A DNA stretch of 41,753 nt from Rhodobacteraceae bacterium EhC02 (GCA_001650895.1 LXYH01000039.1:1-41753); one strand, 5' to 3'. Numbered from the stretch's first letter, positions 15,818-23,913 are shown. Numbers and translations: made by a program. Notes: a model not told the origin generated them from the letters alone.

Positions 15818-17073
15818 TGTCTTTTCTTCTCTTTGGATTGATCGTTCTTCTGCTGGCCTTGCGGCAGAACCTGATCGCAATTCTGTTCTTCAGCGCGGCC
15901 TACATTCACATGGTCTATGGTGATGGCCAGATCCAATACCTGCTGGAAGACATGTGGAACGCCGTCAACAAAGAGGTGTTCCTCTCCATTCCGCTCTTCA
16001 TGCTTGTTGGCTCTGTAATGACCAAGGGCTCCATCGCGACCCGGCTTGTGGATGTCATGCGCCGCGCAACCTGTGCGCTGCCGGGCGGACTTGGTGCTGC
16101 TGCGATCCTGTCTTGTGCATTCTTTGCCGCGATCTCTGGATCGAGCATGGTGACGCTTCTGGCCGTTGGTTCTATCCTTTATCCTGCCTTGCTGAACGAG
16201 GGGTACGACAAGAAGTATGCGCTTGGCGCCATTACCAGCGCCGGGACATTGGGCGTGATCATACCGCCGTCCATTCCGCTGATCGTCTACGGGATCATTA
16301 CAGATACGTCGATCACAGACCTGTTTCTCGCGGGCCTGATCCCGGGGCTGATGCTTACGGCTGTGCTTTTGACATACTCGCTGATCAAAAACCGTCGCCT
16401 GCCAAAAACAACTTTTGATGCACGCGCCTTTTTTGCGGCCATACGGGACGGCATATGGTCGCTGCTTATGCCTGTCATTTTGCTTGGTGGCATTTATTCT
16501 GGCTACTTCACAGCCACGGAATCCGCCGCCGTAGCTCTGGCCTATGCGATGTTTGTCGAATTTGTGATCTACCGGGAAATGACGTTGCGCAAACTCGCCG
16601 CGACTGTGGTAGAGACGTCGCAGTTGCTCGGCACGCTTGTCCCCATAATTGCCATTGCCATGAGCCTCAACATTTTGCTGACCACTGAGATGGTTCCCCA
16701 GTCCCTTGCGCAATGGCTAAACACCAACATCGAGAGCAAGCTTCTGTTCATTCTCGGCGTGAACCTTCTGCTTCTGGCCGTCGGGTGCCTTATGGACATT
16801 AATGCCGCCATTCTGATCATGGCACCAATCTTGATGCCCATCGCCAGCAGCTATGGCATCGATCCGGTCCATTTCGGTATCATCATGGTGATCAATCTGG
16901 AGATTGGCCTTCTGACACCGCCCGTAGGGTTCAATTTGGTCGTAGCCATGACAGCCTTCAAAGAGAAGTTCTCCGATGTCACCGCCGCGGCTGTGCCATT
17001 TGTTGGGATAATGCTTCTGGTGCTAATTGCGGTCAGCTTTTTCCCATGGTTGAGCCTGGCGCTTCTTGAATAG
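15814..17073 (+). CDS. dctM: TRAP transporter large permease (DctM family)
   Basis: A 419-residue integral membrane protein that carries the sodium-driven transport path. It has about a dozen hydrophobic segments. Recognisable features are SIPLFMLVGSVMTKGSIATRLV, CAFFAAISGSSMVTLLAVG, the GTLGVIIPPSIPLIVYG signature with the paired prolines, and near the C-terminus MDINAAILIMAPILMPIA and NLEIGLLTPPVGFNLVVA. It is full length for the family. It ends the operon; an IS5-type element has inserted 15 bases behind its stop and may have removed contact with any original downstream gene or terminator. Confidence 0.92.
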   Translation: MMSFLLFGLIVLLLALRQNLIAILFFSAAYIHMVYGDGQIQYLLEDMWNAVNKEVFLSIPLFMLVGSVMTKGSIATRLVDVMRRATCALPGGLGAAAILSCAFFAAISGSSMVTLLAVGSILYPALLNEGYDKKYALGAITSAGTLGVIIPPSIPLIVYGIITDTSITDLFLAGLIPGLMLTAVLLTYSLIKNRRLPKTTFDARAFFAAIRDGIWSLLMPVILLGGIYSGYFTATESAAVALAYAMFVEFVIYREMTLRKLAATVVETSQLLGTLVPIIAIAMSLNILLTTEMVPQSLAQWLNTNIESKLLFILGVNLLLLAVGCLMDINAAILIMAPILMPIASSYGIDPVHFGIIMVINLEIGLLTPPVGFNLVVAMTAFKEKFSDVTAAAVPFVGIMLLVLIAVSFFPWLSLALLE

Positions 17074-17108
17074 GGATTACTTCACCTAGGCTCCAGACTC
17101 ATTGATGT

Positions 17109-17498
17109 TCAAAGCCAGAACAAGACGGTTGCGGCGAGGGCGATGGCTGAGAGGAAGACCTTCGGGCATCTGTCGTAGCGAGTGGCAACCCGGCGCCAAT
17201 CCTTCAGGCGACCAAACATAATTTCGATCCTGTTACGGCGTTTGTATCGACCCTTGTCGTATTTGACGGGCTTTGTTCGTGATTTTCGGCCAGGGATGCA
17301 CGCCTTTATGCCCTTGCTTTGCAAGCCTTCACGGAACCAGTCGGCATCATAACCTCTGTCGGCCAGAAGCCATTGCGCAGGTGGAAGGCTGTTCAGCAAT
17401 GCCGCTGCACCAGTATAATCGCTGGTCTCGCCTGCGCTCATGAAGAAGCTGATCGGGCGGCCGTTTTCATCTGTGACGGCATGCAATTTGGTGTTCAT
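17109..17498 (-). CDS. IS5-family transposase, C-terminal part (orfB)
   Basis: The frame is 129 residues from the first ATG, but the true product is likely a frameshift fusion that enters this frame further upstream (around 17520-17535). It carries the second and third DDE residues: Asp in LLADRGYDADWF and Glu in RRNRIEIMFGRLK, plus RVATRYDRC, all conserved in IS427-type transposases. The sequence reaches the usual C-terminal FWL just inside the left inverted repeat. No stop or gap interrupts it. Confidence 0.9.
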   Translation of the reverse strand: MNTKLHAVTDENGRPISFFMSAGETSDYTGAAALLNSLPPAQWLLADRGYDADWFREGLQSKGIKACIPGRKSRTKPVKYDKGRYKRRNRIEIMFGRLKDWRRVATRYDRCPKVFLSAIALAATVLFWL

Positions 17499-17518
17499 GC
17501 CGCCCTTGGTTCGGCCAA

Positions 17519-17866
17519 TCAGACGACCGCGCCCCCCTTTTTCAACCCAAGGCTTGAAGCTGTGCGGTGTGCTTTGAGATAGGTCGCGTCGATCATCACA
17601 GTCTTTGGAGCTGTCGCCTCAGCGGCCAACCCTTCCATCATCCTCGCGAAGACGCCAATGTCGCCCCACCGCTTCCAGCGGTTGTAGAGGGTCTTCGCCG
17701 GCCCGTATTCCTTCGGCGCGTCGGACCACCGCAAGCCATTGCGATTGAAGAATATTATTCCACTCAGAACGCGCCTGTCATCCACGCGCGGCTTGCCATG
17801 GCTCTTTGGAAAGAACGGCCGAAGCCGCGCCATTTGTTCGTCCGTCAGCCAGTAAAGATTGCTCAT
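17519..17866 (-). CDS. IS5-family transposase, N-terminal part (orfA)
   Basis: 115 residues: YWLTDEQMARLRPFFPKSHG at the start is the standard IS5 N-terminal domain, and TVMIDATYLKAHRTASSLG contains the first catalytic Asp. The mRNA-strand run of five A and six G near 17526-17536 is a typical slippery site, so ribosomes likely shift there to join orfA and orfB into one DDE transposase. Confidence 0.9.
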   Translation of the reverse strand: MSNLYWLTDEQMARLRPFFPKSHGKPRVDDRRVLSGIIFFNRNGLRWSDAPKEYGPAKTLYNRWKRWGDIGVFARMMEGLAAEATAPKTVMIDATYLKAHRTASSLGLKKGGAVV

Positions 17867-17938
17867 AATGCCCCCAGAATTTGGGAGTTTGAATCATGCC
17901 AGCTTGACAGCCTCAAGCGGATTAATGGGTCTGGAGCC

Positions 17939-18251
17939 TAACGGCTCAAGCCTACGCAGAAGGGACTTGCCCGGAAAATGCAGTGAGCATCAACTGAGCA
18001 ACCACGAGGTGTTTTTTAGAAACGGGAACGGACCGACGCCGGAGTTTTAACGCGAAACCATGCGACTGGCGTTGAAAAGGGGCGGGACGCATGTAGCGCG
18101 CTGCAGGCAGGACAAAATATCAACTTTTCCTTTATCATTTTTACAACACGGAACCGAATTCCATGCATATCGGAACCTGACGGTTTCCGGATTTGGAATG
18201 TTATACTAAAACTGCAATCGAACGATTTCTCTTTCCGCGAAGGGGTCCGAG
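17939..18251. other. Promoter-bearing stretch before the triple-barrel gene
   Basis: No gene. cggaacc and ggtttccg (18171-18188) form an imperfect inverted repeat just ahead of a -10-like TATACT at 18202-18207, about 45 bases before the start codon. AAGGGG precedes the ATG at 18252. The inverted repeat overlaps the expected -35 area and could be an operator. Confidence 0.45.
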
Positions 18252-20705
18252 ATGGCTATTTCAAAATCGCATCCGTTTCTTGGCCTTGCTACCTTGATTG
18301 CCGCCCTTGTATCTGCGCAGCCTGGTGTGGCGCAGCAGAATGGCAATGCGGATTCCGCGACGGACACCACGCCTTACACATTCGATGCCGGTATCGCTGT
18401 GACAGGTCGCGTGACGGATAATGTCTTTCTGACTGCGAATGACCGCCGGTCCGATGTCGTGACGATCCTGTCGCCATGGATGGCCCTGTCGTACCGCGCC
18501 GAGGATTTCAGGCTGAATCTTGAAGCAAGTAGCGATATCGGGCGCTTTGCGGACTATTCGCAGGAAAATTATGAAGACTACTTTCTGGGGGCTGAAGCTC
18601 AGTACCGAATAAATGAGAGTGTCTTCGCGTTTGGCGGTCTGGATTACGAGCTTGTGCATGAAGGGCGCGAGTCTCCTGATGATGTGAGCGGTTTGCGTCC
18701 GACCGAATTGCGCGAAGCAAGCGGGTATGTCGGGATTGGCGGGCGGCTGGCTGATCGGACGTTCCGTCTGGGTTTGAATGTGCGTGACCTGAACTTTGAC
18801 GACACGCCCGCCGCACTGGGTTCCGTGGTCGACAATGACGATCGTGATCGCCGCCAGATCGAACTGGGCGGGCGCATCGGCGTGGCTGACCTGGGTGAGG
18901 GCGAGGTTTTCCTGCAAGGCATCTACGACCAGCGCGACTACGATCAAGCGGTGGACAACCTCGGGCTTGGGTTCCAGCGGAGTTCGCAGGGCTATCAGGC
19001 CGCGATCGGATACAACGGCAGCATTGGACCTCTGCGGGGGGAGGTGCTGCTTGGCATGATTTCCCAGTCCTATGACGATCCGCGTTTCGGCACGACGAGA
19101 GCGCTTGATCTCGGCGTGGACCTGACGATGCCGCTGGATAATCAAACATCGCTTGATGTCATTGTTGACCGCACACTCGAAGAGACGACGCTCAGCGGCG
19201 CCTCGGGCTATATCTCGACGTCTGCGGGGCTGCGTCTGCGGCACCGTGTGGCCCCCGACATGTCGCTGGCCGCCTATGCCTTTCTGACGCAGAACGATTA
19301 TCAGTCGGTCGCGCGGACGGATCATCTGGCGGAAGCAGGGGTATCCCTGCGCTATTACCTCAATCCCCGGGTCTATCTTGATACGAACTATGACTTCCGG
19401 CAGCGACAGTCGGATATTGCCGGTGCGGATTACGACGAGCACAGGATTTCCCTGACCTTTGGGGCGTCGTTGGAGCCGCGCTTTGAAGCGGAGCCGGGCG
19501 ATCTTGTGCAGGCTGGCGATGGCGGCTTCTATGCCGGTCTTGCCATCGGTGATACGGCCCTGCAAACCAAGGTTGACGGGCCGCGCGGGTCCGGTGGCAG
19601 CCTGACCGCCGACTTTGGCGATCATGCCGTGGCAACCAGCGTCTTTGCGGGATACCGACAGCATTACGGTGCCCTTGTCCTGGGCGCCGAGGCGGATTTC
19701 GAAGTCAACAGCACATCCTGGAGCCATGCCGGGAACCGCAACTTCGGGGTGGATCGCGGAAACGCCCTGTCGGCCAGCGTGGTGACCGGCTTGCAGACCG
19801 AAAGCGGAAACCTGTTCTATGGCCGTTTCGGCATCGTGTCCGCTGCCTTAGACAGCAGCTATCAGCGCGGGACCGAGCCCACCGTTTTGGACGATGCACG
19901 CAAGACAGGCATGCTGTTCGGCGTCGGGGCCGAAGTGCCGCTGGGTCACGGGTTGTCGGGACGCATGGAGTATCAGCTGCGCGCCTACGAGGATTACGGG
20001 ATCGGATCGCCCGCGGACACCGCAACCCCTGATAATTTCGCCAATGTGGAAAGCGCCGTCCGGTTCGGACTCGTCTATGATTTCGCGCCCGGCGCGCAGG
20101 CGGCCAAACCCGCTGTGACCAGAGATTTCGGCGGGCTTTATGCTGGGGCGCAACTTGGGCATGGCTCGTTGCTAAGCGACAATACAGGGCCGCGCCCCGA
20201 TGATGCTGCAACCGCCTTCACCCTTGTGGCAACGCGGGCGGGACAGGGTTTCACGGGTGGCGGTTACGTCGGCTACGGGTTTCAGTCCAACCGCGTCTAC
20301 TTTGGGGGCGAGGCCGAAGTCGAACTGTCCTCGGTCGACTGGAACGTGGAACGCAGCCCCGTCGGGCGCATCTATTCCGCCAAGAAGACCGCCACGGCCG
20401 GTCTTGGCCTGCGCTTGGGTTATGTCTTGAACGACAATGTCCTGATTTACGCAAGGGCGGGCATGGTCCGGTCGGATTTCGACTTCGATTACAGCTTCCG
20501 CAGTGCCGACATCAGCCAGAGCGTGGGCATCGACGGCATCCGCATCGGCGGCGGGATCGAATTTGCGGTGGGCGAAAAGATGAATGTCCGCCTGGATTAT
20601 ACCCAGACCGAATATGACGCGAATACGATTGATTACGGGATCGGTGTGGACAGTTTTGACACGACCGAACGCCTGTTCCGGATCGGTGTGACCCGCCAAT
20701 TCTGA
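18252..20705 (+). CDS. Outer-membrane protein with three tandem beta-barrel domains
   Basis: 817 residues with a Sec signal (LGLATLIAALVSAQPGVAQQ). Residues ~40-405 resemble the putative beta-barrel porin 2 / VpsM-like group (GRVTDNVFLTANDRRSD, later LRYYLNPRVYLDTNYDFR), often found with exopolysaccharide export genes. Residues ~424-615 start GGFYAGLAIG and end VRFGLVYDF, an OmpA/Omp25-like eight-strand barrel. Residues ~626-817 start GGLYAGAQLGHGS and end LFRIGVTRQF, a second such barrel with the usual C-terminal aromatic. Each block ends in a strand of alternating hydrophobic residues that would close a barrel. Three barrels in one chain are highly unusual; most relatives have one. The domain reading is visual inference. 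It is followed by two secreted-protein genes and lies about 7 kb from hfaABD, so a role in surface adhesion or holdfast polysaccharide is plausible but unproven. Confidence 0.75.
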   Translation: MAISKSHPFLGLATLIAALVSAQPGVAQQNGNADSATDTTPYTFDAGIAVTGRVTDNVFLTANDRRSDVVTILSPWMALSYRAEDFRLNLEASSDIGRFADYSQENYEDYFLGAEAQYRINESVFAFGGLDYELVHEGRESPDDVSGLRPTELREASGYVGIGGRLADRTFRLGLNVRDLNFDDTPAALGSVVDNDDRDRRQIELGGRIGVADLGEGEVFLQGIYDQRDYDQAVDNLGLGFQRSSQGYQAAIGYNGSIGPLRGEVLLGMISQSYDDPRFGTTRALDLGVDLTMPLDNQTSLDVIVDRTLEETTLSGASGYISTSAGLRLRHRVAPDMSLAAYAFLTQNDYQSVARTDHLAEAGVSLRYYLNPRVYLDTNYDFRQRQSDIAGADYDEHRISLTFGASLEPRFEAEPGDLVQAGDGGFYAGLAIGDTALQTKVDGPRGSGGSLTADFGDHAVATSVFAGYRQHYGALVLGAEADFEVNSTSWSHAGNRNFGVDRGNALSASVVTGLQTESGNLFYGRFGIVSAALDSSYQRGTEPTVLDDARKTGMLFGVGAEVPLGHGLSGRMEYQLRAYEDYGIGSPADTATPDNFANVESAVRFGLVYDFAPGAQAAKPAVTRDFGGLYAGAQLGHGSLLSDNTGPRPDDAATAFTLVATRAGQGFTGGGYVGYGFQSNRVYFGGEAEVELSSVDWNVERSPVGRIYSAKKTATAGLGLRLGYVLNDNVLIYARAGMVRSDFDFDYSFRSADISQSVGIDGIRIGGGIEFAVGEKMNVRLDYTQTEYDANTIDYGIGVDSFDTTERLFRIGVTRQF

Positions 20706-20752
20706 CAGCCCAGCAACGCTCGCATAGGTAGTATTTTAATCTACAGAGTTAT

Positions 20753-20786
20753 CATTCTGGGTTTGACATATGTCAAGTCCAGAATG
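20753..20786. promoter_or_regulatory. 34-bp palindrome upstream of the secreted-protein gene
   Basis: Outer arms cattctgg (20753-20760) and ccagaatg (20779-20786) are perfectly complementary. Inside is the perfect palindrome ttgacatatgtcaa (20763-20776); the two joining pairs are G-T. It has no T-run, and contains a consensus-like TTGACA, so it looks like an operator overlapping a promoter -35 rather than a terminator. Confidence 0.65.
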
Positions 20787-20876
20787 TGAATATCATGCTT
20801 TCATGCATTCGCGTGTGCTAGTTGAGGCATCACTAGGTGCCCCTTGCACAATACATATGCAATTGGAGGGGATGAC

Positions 20877-22073
20877 ATGCTGAAAAGCGTTTTCAAGAAA
20901 CAGTCTGTAAAGGTGTGGTTGGCTGCCAGTTGCGCCGTCGTGGCATTGTCGACATTGTCCGTCGTGCCGGACATGGGCTTTGCACAGCAGCAAAGAGGCA
21001 CGACCGCCGGACAGGGCGGGCCATCCGGGGCAGCTGGCCAGCGCGGGGGAGTCGGCGGCAGCGGCGGAAGCAGCCAGGGGCTTGGCGGTATCTTCCGGGA
21101 TCTGTCCGATGACAGCACCAACATTGAGACTCGCATCACGCGCGGGAAAGGCGAGCGCGTGATCATCATCATCGAAGGGGATGACGACAGCGATCGTCCC
21201 GCCTGGGCAGGTGGGGCCAAAGAGTTGAACCCACAGCGCGGCGATGGAAACCCGAACCCCGGCACGACCAAGGGCGATCTCTATGGCGACCTGGTTTACC
21301 TGTATCGCGATCCGATCACGGGGCTTCCGATACTGGTGGACGGATATGAACAGGCCTGCACCAACAGCGACTGCACCGAGTACGAGCCCATCATCGACGG
21401 CGAAGTCCCGGAAGGCGCGATCGAGGTGGATTTTGGCCGCACCAACATCATGCGGGCACCCGCTTCGGTCACGGAGCATTCGCTGGATGAAGTCGTCAAC
21501 AAGCTCTTCCCGGTCGACGCGGACGGCAATCCGGTGGCCGTCACGATCACGACGGATGAGGCAGGTCGGATTGTGGTTGACGGGGCCACCATCGACTCCC
21601 CGCTTGAAAACTACGCGCTCTATCTTGCCTTGCTCAGTGGCACGATCAGCATTCCCGGTTTTGATGACCCCGTGCTTCTTGCAACCAGTGCCCTGGCGGG
21701 GGCTGCCGACAAGACCGGTGACATCACTCTGGATTTCGTCATCAACGTGAACGAGATTTCCGACCTCAGCAGCGCTGGCCTGGACTATTACGATTACACC
21801 GGATTCAGCTATGTGCGGGATTACGATGACGATGCCAACGGTGACGGCACAATCGATCCGTATACCTACTACTACTTCGATACGGACGGAACGACCGTTC
21901 TGAGTGCCGAGCTCTGGATCGATGACTATCTTGCCCTGACGAATGGGGATCTGCCATCCTCCACCGATTATGCCGCGCTCTTTGCGCAGGCATCGGATGA
22001 TGCGCTGGAAGTCATCGAACTGGTTCATACGCAGATCCATGACGCGCAACTGCCGGGGACGATCCCGGAGTAA
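20877..22073 (+). CDS. Secreted acidic protein with Gly-rich N-terminus and EF-hand-like loop
   Basis: 398 residues from ATG 20877, which has GGAGGGG upstream. A long signal peptide (KVWLAASCAVVALSTLSVV to MGFAQQQ) is followed by a Gly/Ser-rich linker (GQGGPSGAAGQRGGVGG) and an acidic mature region. Around residues 314-328 DYDDDANGDGTIDPY matches the calcium-binding loop spacing of EF-hand/dockerin motifs, and YFDTDGTTVL follows closely as a possible partner. I recognise no enzyme family. It lies between the triple-barrel outer-membrane gene and the His/Asp-rich gene, all on one strand, suggesting a shared surface role. A structural or adhesive calcium-dependent protein is one guess. Confidence 0.7.
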   Translation: MLKSVFKKQSVKVWLAASCAVVALSTLSVVPDMGFAQQQRGTTAGQGGPSGAAGQRGGVGGSGGSSQGLGGIFRDLSDDSTNIETRITRGKGERVIIIIEGDDDSDRPAWAGGAKELNPQRGDGNPNPGTTKGDLYGDLVYLYRDPITGLPILVDGYEQACTNSDCTEYEPIIDGEVPEGAIEVDFGRTNIMRAPASVTEHSLDEVVNKLFPVDADGNPVAVTITTDEAGRIVVDGATIDSPLENYALYLALLSGTISIPGFDDPVLLATSALAGAADKTGDITLDFVINVNEISDLSSAGLDYYDYTGFSYVRDYDDDANGDGTIDPYTYYYFDTDGTTVLSAELWIDDYLALTNGDLPSSTDYAALFAQASDDALEVIELVHTQIHDAQLPGTIPE

Positions 22074-22108
22074 GCATCGGCAGGTGCACGTAAACCGTCA
22101 GCATAGGG

Positions 22109-22131
22109 GGGGGCGGTGCAACACCGCCCCC
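22109..22131 (+). promoter_or_regulatory. GC-rich mRNA hairpin between the secreted-protein genes
   Basis: gggggcggtg (22109-22118) pairs perfectly with caccgccccc (22122-22131) over a three-base loop. No T-run, so probably an mRNA stability or attenuation hairpin in front of the His/Asp-rich gene. Confidence 0.6.
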
Positions 22132-22159
22132 GCAACATGTGATGGAAAGGATATGGGAT

Positions 22160-22540
22160 ATGCCAAGCGACATATTGGATCGCCGTGTGTTCGTCGCGGG
22201 TCTGCTTTCAATGGCGCTGACAAGCGTCGCGCAAGCGCAGCATACCGATGAAACGCACACGGATCACGCATCGGGCGGCGGCGGGCGCGGGGGAAGTGGC
22301 GGTCACTCCTCCGGCGGGCAACGCGGGCGCCCCACGGACCCGCATGGCGAAGACGACGAACACAGCGATGACCATGGCGACGATCACGGCGACACGCACG
22401 ACGATGATCATGGGGATGACCATGCCAGCGGGAAAAAGGGCAAGGGCCCGCGCTACAAGGGTGGGCGCGAAACCGTGTCCGTTGGCGTCAGCCATGGCCG
22501 CTCGCTTGAGGATAGGGTGCTCAAGGTCCCTTCGTTCTGA
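22160..22540 (+). CDS. Exported His/Asp-rich low-complexity protein
   Basis: 126 residues from ATG 22160 (AAAGGAT ribosome binding site); in-frame ATG or GTG codons at 22142/22139 are alternatives. The N-terminus DRRVFVAGLLSMALTSVAQA has a paired arginine and hydrophobic core that could be a Tat or Sec signal. The mature protein has Gly-rich repeats, then a dense His/Asp/Glu block (DDHGDDHGDTHDDDHGDD) likely to bind divalent metal, then a basic end with KKGKGPRYKGG and VSVGVSHGRSL. Low-complexity composition prevents a family call. The metal-binding block next to a protein with an EF-hand-like loop suggests both handle metal ions at the surface. The rep-gene relic begins two bases behind its stop, so the original C-terminus may be altered. 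Confidence 0.65.
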   Translation: MPSDILDRRVFVAGLLSMALTSVAQAQHTDETHTDHASGGGGRGGSGGHSSGGQRGRPTDPHGEDDEHSDDHGDDHGDTHDDDHGDDHASGKKGKGPRYKGGRETVSVGVSHGRSLEDRVLKVPSF

Positions 22541-22541
22541 T

Positions 22542-22650
22542 GTGACTTCATCCTGAAGTTCCAGCAGCCTAACCCACGGGAACTGGGCATGTCCTTGCCA
22601 AGGTTGCTGGCCGCGACGGTCTGGACTGCGCCACGGTGTCAGAACTCCAG
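22542..22650 (+). pseudogene. Relic of the replication-initiator-like gene
   Basis: 109 bases match 1907-2016 inside the Rep-like gene, with about a dozen substitutions and a one-base deletion (ggggcat to gggcat) that breaks the frame. It corresponds to Rep residues ~114-150 (SDFILKFQQ to SELQ). The rest of the gene is absent on both sides. Confidence 0.9.
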
Positions 22651-22700
22651 ACAGGCGATTTGCGCTTGAAAAGTCATCACGAGAAATTCAGGGTTGGACG

Positions 22701-23846
22701 ATGGACGGATTTCACAAGAAGCTGACGGCGCTGCGCCACGACTTTCATCGCTATCCCGAACTCGGGTTTCAGGAGGCGCGGACGAAGGCAAAGGTTGCCG
22801 CGATCCTGCGCGGTCTGGAGCTGGAGGTGCATGAAGGCGCGGGCGTTGTCGGAATCCTGCGCGCAGGGGGCGGCAACCGCGCGATTGGACTGCGCGCAGA
22901 TATGGACGCGCTGCCGATCGCCGAGCAAAGCACGCATGACCACGTCTCGACCAAGCCTGGGGCGATGCATGCCTGTGGGCATGACGGGCATATGACCATG
23001 CTGCTTGGTGCGGCAGAGACGCTGGCCCGCAACCCGGATTTCGATGGGACCGTGGTGTTTATATTCCAGCCGAACGAAGAGCATGGTCTGGGCGCACAGG
23101 CGATGATCAAGGAAGGCGTGCTGGACCGTTTCCCGATCGACGAGGTCTATGCCATTCACAACTTGCCCGGCGCGCCGACGGGGCAGATATCGACCCGGGT
23201 CGGGCAGATCTGCTCCAGCGAAAGTCTCTTTGAGATTTCCATAGCTGGTCGTGGCGGGCACGCGTCCATGCCGCATGTCGGTGTTGACGCGATCACGGTC
23301 GGCGCGGAAATGGTGCTGGCGCTGCAGACCATCGTGTCGCGCAAACTGTCGCCCGGTGCCGGTGTGGTCGTTTCGGTGACCGAATTCCTGACGGACGGAC
23401 AGCGCAACGTGTTGCCGGGGCGTGCGGTGCTGAAAGGCGATGTCCGGTCGCGTCTGCCGCAGGATCGTGACGCGGTCGAGTGTTTCATGAAACAGATCGT
23501 GGACGGCGTGGCCTCGACCCACGGTGTAACCGCCACGCTGCGCTTCAACACAGAATTCATCGAGACAATCAACGCGCCGCTGCCTGCCGAGGCCGTGGTC
23601 CGCGCCGCCCGTGCTGTCGGGCTTGAGGCAATCGGTGATCGCCAACCGATGAGCTTTTCCGAGGATTTCGCCCATTTCAGCGCCGCCGTTCCGGGGTGCT
23701 TCCTGCTGATGGGCAATGGAGAGACCGGACCGCACGGACAGCCGCTTCACGCGGCCGATTACGACTTCAACGACGCGCTGTTGCCGATAGGGGCTGCCTT
23801 CTGGGCAGAACTGGTCCGAGATCGCTTGCCAGCCCGAAAGTGTTGA
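22701..23846 (+). CDS. M20-family amidohydrolase (hippurate hydrolase / IAA-amino acid hydrolase type)
   Basis: 381 residues, a di-metal peptidase-fold enzyme that splits N-acyl amino acids. Metal-site motifs are in order: MHACGHDGHM (Cys92 and His94), QPNEEHG (Glu126/Glu127), AIHNLPG (His153) and a C-terminal LHAADYDFND. The dimerisation (lid) domain begins near GRGGHASMPHVGVDAI. The N-terminus LRHDFHRYPELGFQE is standard. The last Cys codon and the stop (tgt tga) are the first bases of the IS21-type element at 23841, so the true C-terminus was cut, though only slightly: the family usually has a few residues more. The substrate is unknown; no operon partner is adjacent. Confidence 0.9.
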   Translation: MDGFHKKLTALRHDFHRYPELGFQEARTKAKVAAILRGLELEVHEGAGVVGILRAGGGNRAIGLRADMDALPIAEQSTHDHVSTKPGAMHACGHDGHMTMLLGAAETLARNPDFDGTVVFIFQPNEEHGLGAQAMIKEGVLDRFPIDEVYAIHNLPGAPTGQISTRVGQICSSESLFEISIAGRGGHASMPHVGVDAITVGAEMVLALQTIVSRKLSPGAGVVVSVTEFLTDGQRNVLPGRAVLKGDVRSRLPQDRDAVECFMKQIVDGVASTHGVTATLRFNTEFIETINAPLPAEAVVRAARAVGLEAIGDRQPMSFSEDFAHFSAAVPGCFLLMGNGETGPHGQPLHAADYDFNDALLPIGAAFWAELVRDRLPARKC

Positions 23847-23913
23847 TTTCCAACGAGAACTGACCCGGGTTTTCCATCGAGAACTGACCCACCTTGAGGT
23901 TATGTTGCGTGGA

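Larger units (their letters stand above)
17089..17938 (-). mobile_element. IS5-family (IS427-group-like) insertion sequence, apparently intact
   Basis: The ends are inverted repeats: ggctccagac(t)cattgat at 17089-17106 and its near-perfect complement ending at 17938 (ggctccagacccattaat when read inward). A TA dinucleotide stands on both sides (17087-17088 and 17939-17940), the target duplication typical of this group. Length is 850 bp, with two overlapping transposase frames read leftward. It lies directly behind the TRAP operon and may insulate it from the surface-protein genes at 18.2 kb. Confidence 0.9.

Noticed and set aside
20793-22049. Minus-strand ORF of 418 residues opposite the secreted-protein gene
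   Set aside because: No ribosome binding site or domain; the plus strand has a signal peptide, a good ribosome binding site and repeats.
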